A stretch of DNA of 64,000 nucleotides, taken from contig CALDDQ010000006.1 in NCBI GenBank assembly GCA_937936785.1, positions 1-64,000 on the forward strand, in the 5' to 3' direction. The position numbers and the translations under genes are program-made. Under the pieces are notes generated by a model that ran no database searches, was not told the DNA's origin, and worked only from the letters and a program-made list of their open reading frames with translations. This document shows positions 16,342-25,721 of this stretch, one piece after another. The DNA is from an uncultured Endomicrobiia bacterium (lineage in GTDB: Bacteria > Elusimicrobiota > Endomicrobiia > DTEH01). Positions within the stretch are counted from its first letter, which is position 1, and every line of letters starts with the position of its first letter.

Positions 16342-18138
16342 TTATTCTTTCTGACAAGTAGCTAAAATTTCTTCAAATGTCGTTATTCCCATTGTAACTT
16401 TTATTAAACCATCTTGTAAAAGAGTTCTCATTCCTGTCTCAATTGCCATTTTTTTTATAGGACCCACGGAAACTTCTTTTACACATAAATGTTTTAATTC
16501 TTCTGTCATTATTAATAGTTCATGAATAGCAGTTCGTCCTTTCATACCTGTATTATTACATTTTCTACATCCAACAGGTTTCATAAAAGTTGCTTTTGAA
16601 TAATCGATACCTTGTTCTTTCAACATTTTTAACATTTCTTCTGACGGATTTGTATCCGGTTGTTTGCATTCTTTACAAAGTGTTCTTAACAATCTCTGTG
16701 CCAAAACTACTTCCAAAGTGTTTGCAATCAAATATGATGGTGCACCCATCTCATACAACCTTGAAACTGCAGATGGAGCATCGTTTGTATGTATTGTTGA
16801 CAAGACCAAATGTCCGGTTAACGCAGCTTCCATAGCTACCTGTGCAGTTTCTTGATCACGGATTTCGCCTACCATTATTATGTCTGGGTCCTGTCTTAAA
16901 AATGCCCGCAGTGCCATTGCAAAATCAAACTTTTTATCTCCCATTTTTAGGTCTGGATTTACCGGTACTTGAACTACTCCGTCAAGTTCGTACTCTACTG
17001 GATTTTCAGCAGTTAAAACTTTTTCTGCTGGATCCTTAACTTTTTGTAAGGCAGCAGTTAATGTAAATGATTTCCCAGAACCTGTTGGACCACAAACCAA
17101 AATTAAACCATAAGGCCGTTTCAGTCCTTCAACAAACTTTTCCAGCGTATCCGGTAAAAAACCTAACGCTTCTAATGGCAAACCTGCACCGGACCTGTCC
17201 AAAACACGCATTACTACACTTTCACCATATATAGTTGGCACAATGTTTACACGAAATTCTATCGGAACACCTTTAGCACGAACTTGTATCCTACCATCTT
17301 GCGGAATTCGTCTTTCTACAAGGTTCATTGAACCAGTCATAATTTTAATTTTTGATATTAACGCATTTTTGTAAGTAAGTGGTATCTTAAACGATGCACG
17401 ACGTAATTGACCATCAACACGATATCTAACCAAAAGTTTTTTTTCAAAAGGTTCTATGTGTATATCAGACGCTTTTATCCTAACTGCTTCAATAATTATT
17501 GCATTGACTAATTTTTCTACTTCTGGTGCACTGGCATCTACCTGCATAATATCTGTCGTTTCTTCTTTTTGTTCTTTTTCTATAGAAACTTCTCCAGAAG
17601 TATCTAAACTTGCTAAAAGTTCGTCTGTTAACTCTTTTGCATCTTCAACTAATTCTTCTCTTGAAATTTTTGGTTGATCAACTTTTTCTTCCGAAAATTC
17701 TTCATACTTTTCTGTACCATATAACTCATCAAGTTTATCTCTAATATCTTCCGGCAAAGCAAGGTATGGTATAACTTTTAATCCTGTCCTAAAACTTATA
17801 TCTTCTACAGCAAAAAGGTTTCTCGGATCAACCATCGCAATAAACAATATATCTTCTTCTTTATTAAACGGTATTAACTTGTTTCTTTTACAAGTTTCTT
17901 CAGGAACTATTTTTGCAATATCTTGTTCAATCTCTAAATCTTTTAAATCAACAACTTTAACTCCCCATTCTACCGAAATTGTTTTTAACAACTTGTGTTT
18001 ATCAACTTTTTTAATGTTAACTACATACTGGTGTAATGGCGAACCAGCAGATGATGCTTCTAAAGACAACTTTTCTACTTCATCTTTTGAAATCTTTAAG
18101 TCTTCAACCAAAATTTCTTCAATACTTTTTTTTCTCAT
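16342..18138 (-). CDS. pilB: Type IV pilus extension / type II secretion ATPase PilB/GspE
   Basis: This protein of 598 residues has an N-terminal MshEN-like domain (residues 1-150: DLKISKDEVEKLSLEASSAG, LIPFNKEEDILFIAMVDPRN). The secretion ATPase follows: ASDIHIEPFEKKLLVRYRVD, Walker A GPTGSGKS, Asp and His boxes, Walker B-like IIMVGEIRDQETAQVAMEAA and the HLVLSTIHTND loop. A zinc-binding CxxC pair (CKECKQ ... CRKCNN) is intact. With PilT at 61960-63027 this supports retractile type IV pili. The usual GPTGSGKST is GPTGSGKSF here, a mild variant. Confidence 0.93.
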   Translation of the reverse strand: MRKKSIEEILVEDLKISKDEVEKLSLEASSAGSPLHQYVVNIKKVDKHKLLKTISVEWGVKVVDLKDLEIEQDIAKIVPEETCKRNKLIPFNKEEDILFIAMVDPRNLFAVEDISFRTGLKVIPYLALPEDIRDKLDELYGTEKYEEFSEEKVDQPKISREELVEDAKELTDELLASLDTSGEVSIEKEQKEETTDIMQVDASAPEVEKLVNAIIIEAVRIKASDIHIEPFEKKLLVRYRVDGQLRRASFKIPLTYKNALISKIKIMTGSMNLVERRIPQDGRIQVRAKGVPIEFRVNIVPTIYGESVVMRVLDRSGAGLPLEALGFLPDTLEKFVEGLKRPYGLILVCGPTGSGKSFTLTAALQKVKDPAEKVLTAENPVEYELDGVVQVPVNPDLKMGDKKFDFAMALRAFLRQDPDIIMVGEIRDQETAQVAMEAALTGHLVLSTIHTNDAPSAVSRLYEMGAPSYLIANTLEVVLAQRLLRTLCKECKQPDTNPSEEMLKMLKEQGIDYSKATFMKPVGCRKCNNTGMKGRTAIHELLIMTEELKHLCVKEVSVGPIKKMAIETGMRTLLQDGLIKVTMGITTFEEILATCQKE

Positions 18139-18223
18139 ATTTTTTTCTTAAAAAATTTTTTTTCTAAATATCAACTTTATATTAGTTGTCTTGTATTTTT
18201 CTTTAAAAATTTACTTCACTAAA

Positions 18224-19474
18224 TTAACTTGATAAATTTTTATATGAAGCCATAATTGTTTTTACATCTTTTAAACCATGTCCTGTAATTAGTACAACAA
18301 CTGTTTTATTTTTTATTTCATCAGAATATTTTACAACTTCCATCATACCAGCAAAACTTGTTGCAGCAGCTGGTTCACAAAACAATCCTTCTTTTGAAGC
18401 TAAAGTTTTTATTGAATTTATAATTTTTGTATCATCTACTTCTATAACATACCCTCCAGATTCTATTATAGATTTCAAAGCAGCATATGCATCTCTTGGG
18501 AAATTAACCGAAATAGAATCCGCAACTGTTTTCGCTTCTACTTTTTGAATTTTTGTATTTTGTAGAATTTCTTTAATTGATTTTGAATATTTTTTATTTT
18601 TATTACTATAAAATTTTTGTTCAATTTTTTTTAATGTTAAAAAAATAGCGTTGCTTAATTTAGATTGTACCCCGATAAGTATTGGTAATTTTTCTATTAA
18701 CCCAAGTTCGTATAAATCTTTAAACCCTTTCCACACGCCACTAATTATATTCCCATCGCCAATAGAAACAAAAATTATGTCCGGGACAGTATAACTCATC
18801 TGTTCCCAGATTTCTAACGAGACAGTTTTTTTTCCTTCTCTAGTGAAAGGATTTATTCCTGTAGAACGATTAAAATATTTTTTATCTTCCAAACATAGAT
18901 TCAAAACTTTATCATAACAATCATCGTAACTACCTTCAACTTTATATATCTTTGCTCCATAAACTGTCATTTGAATCAGTTTGTTTAGTGGAGCTGTGTG
19001 AGGAACATATATCTCTGGTCTTATTCCTACCATAGCTGATATACAAGCCAATGCACAACCTGCATTACCCGTTGACGCAGTTACAATTTTTTCTTTATTA
19101 TTCTGTAACCCGTAAGCAACAACTATAGCAGAAGCTCTGTCTTTTAACGAACCTGAAGCAAGTTTTGTGTCATCTTTGAAAAATAAATTTTTTATTCCTA
19201 CAATTTGTGACACATTGATAGATCTTATTAAAGGAGAATTGTATAATTGAATTTTTGTTAAAACATTATTATCCTCAACTGGTAATAAATCAATATATCT
19301 CCAGATAGTTTTATTGTTGTTTTTAGATAAATTTTTTTTTGAAAAATTTTTTTTTATCTTTTTATACTCATACATTACTTCTAAATTTTCACCACATAAC
19401 GGACATGTATATTCAACATCTTTTTTTTCAAACTCATGCTCACAAACTATACATTTAAAATAAAATTCTTTCAT
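18224..19474 (-). CDS. thrC: Threonine synthase
   Basis: This fold-type-II PLP enzyme of 416 residues would convert O-phosphohomoserine to threonine. It has an N-terminal zinc ribbon (CIVCEHEF ... CPLCGENL), as found in one class of threonine synthases. The PLP lysine motif is SGSLKDRASAI, the phosphate-binding loop is ASTGNAGCALA, and a late GLFCEPAAATSFAGM supports the family. The gene precedes the pilB operon and follows carbamate kinase by 67 bp. Diaminopropionate ammonia-lyase or another PLP relative is less likely given the zinc ribbon. Confidence 0.87.
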   Translation of the reverse strand: MKEFYFKCIVCEHEFEKKDVEYTCPLCGENLEVMYEYKKIKKNFSKKNLSKNNNKTIWRYIDLLPVEDNNVLTKIQLYNSPLIRSINVSQIVGIKNLFFKDDTKLASGSLKDRASAIVVAYGLQNNKEKIVTASTGNAGCALACISAMVGIRPEIYVPHTAPLNKLIQMTVYGAKIYKVEGSYDDCYDKVLNLCLEDKKYFNRSTGINPFTREGKKTVSLEIWEQMSYTVPDIIFVSIGDGNIISGVWKGFKDLYELGLIEKLPILIGVQSKLSNAIFLTLKKIEQKFYSNKNKKYSKSIKEILQNTKIQKVEAKTVADSISVNFPRDAYAALKSIIESGGYVIEVDDTKIINSIKTLASKEGLFCEPAAATSFAGMMEVVKYSDEIKNKTVVVLITGHGLKDVKTIMASYKNLSS

Positions 19475-19541
19475 TTCTTTTTTTTACAAATTTTATCAAG
19501 ATTAAACTTACATTTTATCTACAACTTATAACCCACATACT

Positions 19542-20486
19542 TTATTCACTAACAATCCAAGTTCCAGCTTTACCTTGTAAAGATAATGGAATACTTTTAG
19601 GGTCAGTAATTATACCAACTTTTTTTGTGTTATAAACAAAATCTTCCATTGCAAGAATTTTGGGTAACATACTACCGGGTTTAAAATGTCCTTCAGAAAC
19701 ATATTTTTTTATATCTTTTAAATTAACCTTGTCTAACGATTTTTGTTGTGGTGTATTAAAATTTATATAAACTTTTTCAACTGCAGTTGAAATTAAAAAT
19801 ATATCAGCACCTAAATTTTTTGCTAACAACGCCGAAGCTAAATCTTTGTCAATTACAGCTTCTACACCTTTCAATCCATCGTCTGTTTTTATAACTGGAA
19901 TACCACCACCACCAACTGCTATAACTATAACATCATTATCTACAAGTTTTTTTATCACATTAAGTTCCACAATTTCTAACGGTTTAGGAGAAGCAACTAC
20001 TCTGCGATACCCACGCCCTGCATCTTCTTTCATTACCCAACCATCTTTAAACTCTCGTTCCTGAGCTTGTTCTTTAGTATAAAAAGGTCCTATAGGCTTT
20101 GATGGAATTTTAAAACCAGGATCTTCCTTATCAACAACAACTTGTGTTATAATAGATACAACATCTTTTTTTAATCCTCTTTTTTGAAATTCATTCCCAA
20201 GTGCCATTTGAAAATTGTATCCTATAGCACCTTGAGTATCAGCATCAATAGAATCTATTGGAACTTCATGCAATATCCCACGAGAATATTCAGACCGCAT
20301 CAAAATAAATCCTACCTGCGGACCATTACCATGAGTAATAACTACGCGAAACCCTTGCTCTACTATATCTGCAACATTTTTCATTGTTTCACATGCTGCT
20401 AAATATTGGTCTGAAACTGTCATATGATGTTCATCCGTAATTAAAGCATTACCACCTACTGCTATTACAACTAAAGGTTTTGTCAT
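19542..20486 (-). CDS. arcC: Carbamate kinase
   Basis: This protein of 314 residues is full length for the family and transfers phosphate between carbamoyl phosphate and ADP to make ATP. The amino-acid kinase motifs are intact: VIAVGGNALI, ITHGNGPQVGFILMRSE, PFYTKEQA, VVASPKPLEI, IVIAVGGGGIPV and VIDKDLASALLA. AAGGAG precedes the ATG. It lies downstream of the YgeW-like carbamoyltransferase, so the pair can form a catabolic ATP-yielding step. Confidence 0.95.
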   Translation of the reverse strand: MTKPLVVIAVGGNALITDEHHMTVSDQYLAACETMKNVADIVEQGFRVVITHGNGPQVGFILMRSEYSRGILHEVPIDSIDADTQGAIGYNFQMALGNEFQKRGLKKDVVSIITQVVVDKEDPGFKIPSKPIGPFYTKEQAQEREFKDGWVMKEDAGRGYRRVVASPKPLEIVELNVIKKLVDNDVIVIAVGGGGIPVIKTDDGLKGVEAVIDKDLASALLAKNLGADIFLISTAVEKVYINFNTPQQKSLDKVNLKDIKKYVSEGHFKPGSMLPKILAMEDFVYNTKKVGIITDPKSIPLSLQGKAGTWIVSE

Positions 20487-20616
20487 AATAGTTTTTCTCC
20501 TTGGTATTTATCTTTTACCAAAAATTGATAAATAATATAAATAACACACAATTTTGAACTTAATGTATTTTTTGTACTACACAAATTTTGTATTTTTGAC
20601 TTATTTATTTTATATC

Positions 20617-21630
20617 TTACGGACGACCACCCATTATTAATGATAATATAGCTTTAACTGTATGTAACCGATTTTCTGCCTGGTCAAAAACTACAGATTG
20701 TGGTCCATCAATAACTGAATCTTCCACTTCAGCACCACGATCCGCAGGTAACGGATGCATATAAATTGCATGTTTTTTTGCTAACTTCATTCTTTTTTCT
20801 GTGCAAACCCAACTTTTGTATTTGTTCAACAATTCCATCCCTTGTTTTTTCTTTTCTTCTTCAGGAACTTTTTGGTCAGATAAAAACTGGTGACAGCCCC
20901 AGGATTTTGGATATACAACATCTGCATCTTTAAACGCTTCGTCCATGTCATTTACTATTTCAAACTTTACATTTGCATCTTTTGCGAACTGTTTTGCATA
21001 ATCTACTGTATGCGGCATTAGATAAAATTCTTTTGGAAAAGCTAAAGTAACATCAAACCCAAATCTTGGCATTAGCCAAATTAGTCCCTGTGGTACAGAT
21101 AACGGTCTTGCATATGCCGGCGCATATGTCCACGAAATTACAAACTTTAATCCACGAGTATTTTCACCAAACTTTTCTTTTATAGTCATTAAATCTGCTA
21201 TTGACTGACACGGATGATCTACGTCACATTGTAAATTTACTACAGGGACTGAAGCATTTTCTGCGACTTCTTTTATATATTTGTTCCCTACACCATAAAA
21301 ACAGTTTCTTATTGCAATACCGTGCCCATATCTTGACAATACCTGTCCTGTATCTTTTGGAGTTTCACCATGGGATATCTGCATTTTATCCGGAGTTAGA
21401 TCATGTGCATGACCACCTAATTGTGTCATTGCTGCTTCAGTAGAATTTCTGGTTCTTGTTGATTGTTCAAAAAACATCATAAATAACGTTTTGTCTTGTA
21501 GTATACGATGTTCTTCTCCTAAAGCAAATTTTATCTTTAAATATTTTGACACCTCTAATACAGTTTCCAACTCTTCTTTTGACCAATCCTTTGTTTCTAT
21601 CCAATCTTTACCTCTAAGTAATGTCTTCAT
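20617..21630 (-). CDS. ygeW: YgeW-like carbamoyltransferase (aspartate/ornithine carbamoyltransferase superfamily)
   Basis: This protein has 337 residues. The carbamoyl-phosphate site is FFEQSTRTRNS, followed by QISHGETPKDT, NLQCDVDHPCQSIADL, SWTYAPAYARPLSVPQG, DADVVYPKSW and MHPLPADRG. The YAPAYARPLSVPQG and VVYPKSW segments match what I recall of YgeW (an unassigned transcarbamylase) rather than ordinary ornithine carbamoyltransferase. YgeW has HCLP where this has HPLP. The true amino substrate is unknown. The gene sits 130 bp upstream of carbamate kinase, a pairing that also exists in the E. coli ygeW-yqeA locus. A GGGGGAT Shine-Dalgarno precedes the ATG. Confidence 0.8.
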   Translation of the reverse strand: MKTLLRGKDWIETKDWSKEELETVLEVSKYLKIKFALGEEHRILQDKTLFMMFFEQSTRTRNSTEAAMTQLGGHAHDLTPDKMQISHGETPKDTGQVLSRYGHGIAIRNCFYGVGNKYIKEVAENASVPVVNLQCDVDHPCQSIADLMTIKEKFGENTRGLKFVISWTYAPAYARPLSVPQGLIWLMPRFGFDVTLAFPKEFYLMPHTVDYAKQFAKDANVKFEIVNDMDEAFKDADVVYPKSWGCHQFLSDQKVPEEEKKKQGMELLNKYKSWVCTEKRMKLAKKHAIYMHPLPADRGAEVEDSVIDGPQSVVFDQAENRLHTVKAILSLIMGGRP

Positions 21631-21651
21631 TTTTTCAACATCCCCCTTTTT

Positions 21652-22824
21652 TTATTTTAAAATTCTTTTTGTATATCTAAAAAGTTTTGCTTCTCCTTCT
21701 TCTGTCAACCACAAATATTTTTTGTTTATAAAAAATGACGATAAAGTTTTGTCAGTTAAAACGTCTACTTTATAAGAATTTTTTATTTCAGAATAATCTT
21801 TTAGTTGGTGCAAAAAATTGTTTTTATCATAAACCCAAATTTGATTTTCCTTAGAACTCATCAAAGACATATTTTTTACTACAAAAGGTATTGCAACTAT
21901 TTCGTTAAAATTTTGGTCATACAAAATTATTTTTTGTTCACCACTGTCTACTATTAAAATATTCTTTTTATATCCGACAATAGCTGTTGGGACTGAAGTT
22001 TTTACATCAAACATTTTTATCAAACTCAAATTGGACTTAGACATAGAATATTTATAAACCTTCTTATTCCAACCATCTAATACCCACAACTTTTTGTCTG
22101 AAACAACAATTGATGTGGGAACAACATTGTCTTGAGAAAGTTTTTCAGAATTAATTTTTTCTAACTGATTTTTGTTAATTTTATAAAAAATAATTTCTTG
22201 TGTTGCCCAGTCACTCAATATTAGTTGGTTTTCATGCTCTGTTATACTTGATATAGAATAATTTTCTATCTCAAAAACTTTTTGTTCCTCATTTTTTTCA
22301 AACAAAGTAGTCTTTGTTACCATAAAAAACAATCCTATTAAAAATACAATACCTGCTATAATATATAAAACTATATTTTTATTAGAGACACAGATTAATT
22401 GTGAATCTGTTTTTTGTTGTGCCAATAAACTGTCATTCACCGATTGTGTAACAATTGTTTGTGAAACATTTGTGTCTTTTACATATTGTTTTTTATCTTC
22501 TTGTTCACTGTTTTGTTTTACAAAATTTTTTGTTGGTATTATCATACTAATTTTTGCCAACAACTCATCCAAATTACGTCGTGCATCCAAGTATCTCGGA
22601 TTTAATCTTAACGCATATTCAAATTCTATCCGTGCTTCTTCATAATAACCACATTTCATTAATACTCTTCCTAACGAATTATGTACATCAGCATATCCAC
22701 AACCAGAACTAATAGCTTTTCTGTATTCTTCAATAGCATTTTCAAACTCATTTGTAGCCTCATACACCCGACCGCGATAATAATGTCTTATAGCATCAAT
22801 TGGAGTTTGAATTTTTTGCATCAA
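21652..22824 (-). CDS. Cassette copy B: TPR, transmembrane and periplasmic beta-propeller protein
   Basis: The protein has 390 residues. Residues 1-85 hold two to three TPR units (YYRGRVYEATNEFENAIEEYR, ADVHNSLGRVLMKCGYYEEA, EYALRLNPRYLDARRNLDEL). A linker leads to one membrane helix near 150-170 (IVLYIIAGIVFLIGLFFMV). A repeated strand-rich region (SDWATQEIIFYKIN, VLDGWNKKVYKYS, IVDSGEQKIILYDQN, VYDKNNFLHQL) reads as a propeller facing the periplasm. It matches the architecture of 31472-32638, which has a receiver-like domain in place of the TPRs. It is the last gene of the eight-gene run. Its start is 8 bp after the kinase-like gene. I infer an envelope-spanning sensor or scaffold. Confidence 0.65.
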   Translation of the reverse strand: MMQKIQTPIDAIRHYYRGRVYEATNEFENAIEEYRKAISSGCGYADVHNSLGRVLMKCGYYEEARIEFEYALRLNPRYLDARRNLDELLAKISMIIPTKNFVKQNSEQEDKKQYVKDTNVSQTIVTQSVNDSLLAQQKTDSQLICVSNKNIVLYIIAGIVFLIGLFFMVTKTTLFEKNEEQKVFEIENYSISSITEHENQLILSDWATQEIIFYKINKNQLEKINSEKLSQDNVVPTSIVVSDKKLWVLDGWNKKVYKYSMSKSNLSLIKMFDVKTSVPTAIVGYKKNILIVDSGEQKIILYDQNFNEIVAIPFVVKNMSLMSSKENQIWVYDKNNFLHQLKDYSEIKNSYKVDVLTDKTLSSFFINKKYLWLTEEGEAKLFRYTKRILK

Positions 22825-22832
22825 TATTACCC

Positions 22833-23972
22833 TTAAATTTTTTTAGTATTAAAACTTATCTCTACATCTGTTCCTTGGTCAAATATTGAATTTACCAAAA
22901 TACTAGCATTAAACATTTTTAAAATCCAGTATGTTCTAAACAATCCTATACCAAAATGTTTTGTTTCTACTTTTGTAGTAAAAAAAAGATTAAATATTTT
23001 AGGTAACAAATGTTCTGGAATACCACAACCATTATCTGTTATCTTAAGTTTAACAACTTCTTTTTCTTTTAAAATTTTTATTATTATTTTATTATTGTTA
23101 TCCCTGACAAAAGATTCTATAGAATTTTGTAATATTTCGCTCAAAACATTTTCTATCAAATTTTTATCTGCATATATAAAAATTTCTTCCTGGCTTAAGT
23201 GTTTTATTATAGAAACATTTTTATTTTCAATATTACTATGCATCTTAGTTAAAACATCATCTATAAGTGTATTCAAATTAATACTTTGTATATAAACCTC
23301 AGGAATATACAAAGATTCTTTTAACTTAAGCATAATCTCTGATATTTTATTAATTTCATCACTTACAAAAATAACTTTGTTATTAGTTGTAGAAGCACCT
23401 ATTTCATCTTTTATAATTTTTAACGCTTCTTCAATAACTCCTCGTCTTGTTCTTATAAATCTTAAAATTTCATTAGCTATTGAATATAAAAAATCAAAGT
23501 TGGTTTTTACACTTAAATCTTCTTTTTTTTCGATTACATTTTTTTCTAAGTTTGACTTAACACTATTTTGTTCATTAGTTACCTGAACAGTTTTTTTTAA
23601 CAAATCTATCTCTGTTTTATCTTTTTCTGCAGATAAAATTGAAACTCGAGCAATTTGTTCTTTTAAGATCGTATCTAAATTGGCATATTTTAAAGATACT
23701 TCTTCTATATCTTTTTGTAGTTGTTGAATAACTTTTTCTTTTTCTTTAACTATAGCATCATAACCTTTAGCAATTTCTTCCAACAACATATTTTGTATTT
23801 CTGAAAAAACTGTTGGAGAAAATTCTGACAATTTATCTTTTGTTGCAGAAAATAAATCTGCTGAAATACCACTTTTACGAACATGTATCTCTTCTGTCAA
23901 CTGCTGGACACGATCTCTAATTTTTTTTAACCGCAGCTTTTGTTCTTCTACTATCCTGTCTAAATCAGACAT
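22833..23972 (-). CDS. Cassette copy B: coiled-coil protein with histidine-kinase-type ATPase domain
   Basis: This protein of 379 residues has no membrane segment. Residues 1-160 form a long coiled coil (VEEQKLRLKKIRDRVQQLTE). A helical pair follows at 165-245, then a GHKL ATPase at 250-379: N box ENVLSEILQNSIESF, G1 ITDNGCGIPEHLL, F box IFNLFFTTK, G2 HFGIGLFRTYWIL. In the helical pair I see no phosphoaccepting His (LYSIANEILRFIRTRRGV), so it may be a non-canonical kinase or an ATP-driven switch. The matching gene in copy A (32645-33601) has the coiled coil but no ATPase. A cytoplasmic location is inferred. Confidence 0.75.
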   Translation of the reverse strand: MSDLDRIVEEQKLRLKKIRDRVQQLTEEIHVRKSGISADLFSATKDKLSEFSPTVFSEIQNMLLEEIAKGYDAIVKEKEKVIQQLQKDIEEVSLKYANLDTILKEQIARVSILSAEKDKTEIDLLKKTVQVTNEQNSVKSNLEKNVIEKKEDLSVKTNFDFLYSIANEILRFIRTRRGVIEEALKIIKDEIGASTTNNKVIFVSDEINKISEIMLKLKESLYIPEVYIQSINLNTLIDDVLTKMHSNIENKNVSIIKHLSQEEIFIYADKNLIENVLSEILQNSIESFVRDNNNKIIIKILKEKEVVKLKITDNGCGIPEHLLPKIFNLFFTTKVETKHFGIGLFRTYWILKMFNASILVNSIFDQGTDVEISFNTKKI

Positions 23973-24070
23973 TTTAGCACCTTTAAATTATTAGTTTTTT
24001 TTAAAATCCTGTTGATATGTTTTATTTATATTTTTCACTTTAAACTTTCAACTTTTTATGTTTTTTATTT

Positions 24071-25642
24071 TTATGGAATCTCTAAAACTGTCCCGGGCAA
24101 AATCTGTCCTCGGATAATTTTGTCCTTGTTAGCATCATAGATCAATTTCCATTTTGAACTATCTCCATAATATTTTTGTGCAAGATTTGGTAGTGTATCT
24201 CCAGCAACAACTGTATGTATTCGTTTTTTAGGTGTAGTAGTAGAAGGTTGAACTGGTTGAGAAATAACTTTAGGAGGTGTCGTAGTAGGTGGTGATACTG
24301 GTGTTAAAGTCTGTGTTGGTGTAGGTGTAGGGACAGGAGCAGATTTTTGTTGTTTTATTTCTGGTCTTTGTTCTGTTTCTTTCAACTTTTCTTCTAACAA
24401 CTTTAACCTTTCTAACAACAATTGTTCAGTTGTTTTTTGTGGTTCAGGTTTTTGGTCCAGTTCTGCTGATTTTGGTTCAACTATAATCGCAGGAAAACTT
24501 TCTTGTTCATCAGCAATTTTTTGAACTTTATCTTGTTTAACCCTTTTTTGTTCTTCTACAAGTTTTTTTTCTGAAATTTTTTGTTGTTTAACATTTTCTA
24601 TATTTTCTTGTTTAATCTTTTGTATTTCTGATTTTAAATCAGTTATTTGTTTCAAAAGTTCTTCTCTTTCTAAAGACAACTCATCATAATATGTTTTTGC
24701 AACAGTTTGTTTATCTAACAAAACAGGAATAAATTTATATGAAAAACTTATTCTATGTTGCGATATAAAATCTATTTTTTGTAGTGGATCTATTTGCACA
24801 CTATAACTAAATCCTAATTTTTGTGTCTGCAAAGTAAATCCTGTATAAGTAACAAAATAATTTCTACTACCAAAGTTTATCCCTAAAGATGGGACAAATT
24901 TTAATGTGTTAAACAATACAAAATCATGCTCTGCAGCAAAACCTATCTCATTATCCGTTTTTGTATTAGTTTCTATCCCAACAGAAGTATATAATTTTAG
25001 TTTATCAAAAGAATATTTATATCCTAACTTTATTTCCATGGGCAAAACTTCTGAAATATAAAATCCTATATCAGGTTGGTTAATATTTTCAATTAACAAT
25101 CCTAATATATCATTATTTCTAATATACTGAATGCCAACAGACGCAGAGAAATATATTTTAGAACTAAAATTTGCAAAAACTGGATTTATAATCATATATT
25201 CATCTAAAATATAACCCTCATTTATTAATTTTAATTTTATCCCAGCAACAATTTTTGGTATAACCTTTTTAATATATGTCCCATAGCTTATTACCACAGT
25301 ATCTTTAGTATACCAATCCTTTAGCCCAAACTGGTTAATTCCTATTCCAAACCCATGTTTTTTTAGTTTCATAGAATAACCAAGCGTATTGTTTATAAAT
25401 TTACTTCCATCAGTTAAATTGTTAAACAAAATATTGTAATCAAAAAAAATTTCAGGCACCAAAACACTTTCTAACCCAGCCGGATTATAAAATAACTGGT
25501 ATGCTTTCTCTGTTTCACAAACTACATTTTTCCCTATTCGGTCAACTTCTGCAGAAAAACCTGTATCAATACTGTATAGCGAAATGTTTAAAATCAACAA
25601 CAAGTGCAATATTAAAAATTTTTTTAATCTAAAATATTTCAT
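24071..25642 (-). CDS. Cassette copy B: outer-membrane barrel, coiled coil and LysM protein
   Basis: From ATG 25642 the protein has 523 residues and a signal peptide (FLILHLLLILNISLYS). The ATG nine codons upstream would give a poor leader. Residues about 20-300 resemble PorV/UPF0164-type barrels (YQLFYNPAGLESV, repeated LGYSMKLKKHGFGIGINQFG-like strands). A coiled coil (about 320-380) and a Pro/Thr-rich linker follow. The C-terminus is a LysM domain (HTVVAGDTLPNLAQKYYGDS), which binds peptidoglycan. The protein could therefore anchor an outer-membrane barrel to the cell wall. The paralogue at 33624-34961 has the same domain order. Confidence 0.75.
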   Translation of the reverse strand: MKYFRLKKFLILHLLLILNISLYSIDTGFSAEVDRIGKNVVCETEKAYQLFYNPAGLESVLVPEIFFDYNILFNNLTDGSKFINNTLGYSMKLKKHGFGIGINQFGLKDWYTKDTVVISYGTYIKKVIPKIVAGIKLKLINEGYILDEYMIINPVFANFSSKIYFSASVGIQYIRNNDILGLLIENINQPDIGFYISEVLPMEIKLGYKYSFDKLKLYTSVGIETNTKTDNEIGFAAEHDFVLFNTLKFVPSLGINFGSRNYFVTYTGFTLQTQKLGFSYSVQIDPLQKIDFISQHRISFSYKFIPVLLDKQTVAKTYYDELSLEREELLKQITDLKSEIQKIKQENIENVKQQKISEKKLVEEQKRVKQDKVQKIADEQESFPAIIVEPKSAELDQKPEPQKTTEQLLLERLKLLEEKLKETEQRPEIKQQKSAPVPTPTPTQTLTPVSPPTTTPPKVISQPVQPSTTTPKKRIHTVVAGDTLPNLAQKYYGDSSKWKLIYDANKDKIIRGQILPGTVLEIP

Positions 25643-25721
25643 TTCTCTAATTTTTTGACAACAATTCATTCTATAAATTTGTGTCTGTTTTTTTTATTCC
25701 AATTTTTACTACAAGAATCTA

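Noticed and set aside
16590-17039. Plus-strand open frames opposite pilB.
   Set aside because: No ribosome sites and no recognisable protein. The opposite strand is a well-conserved ATPase.
18224-19474. Threonine synthase as a YgeX-type diaminopropionate lyase, by analogy to the ygeW locus.
   Set aside because: The N-terminal zinc ribbon and the LKDRA motif fit threonine synthase better.
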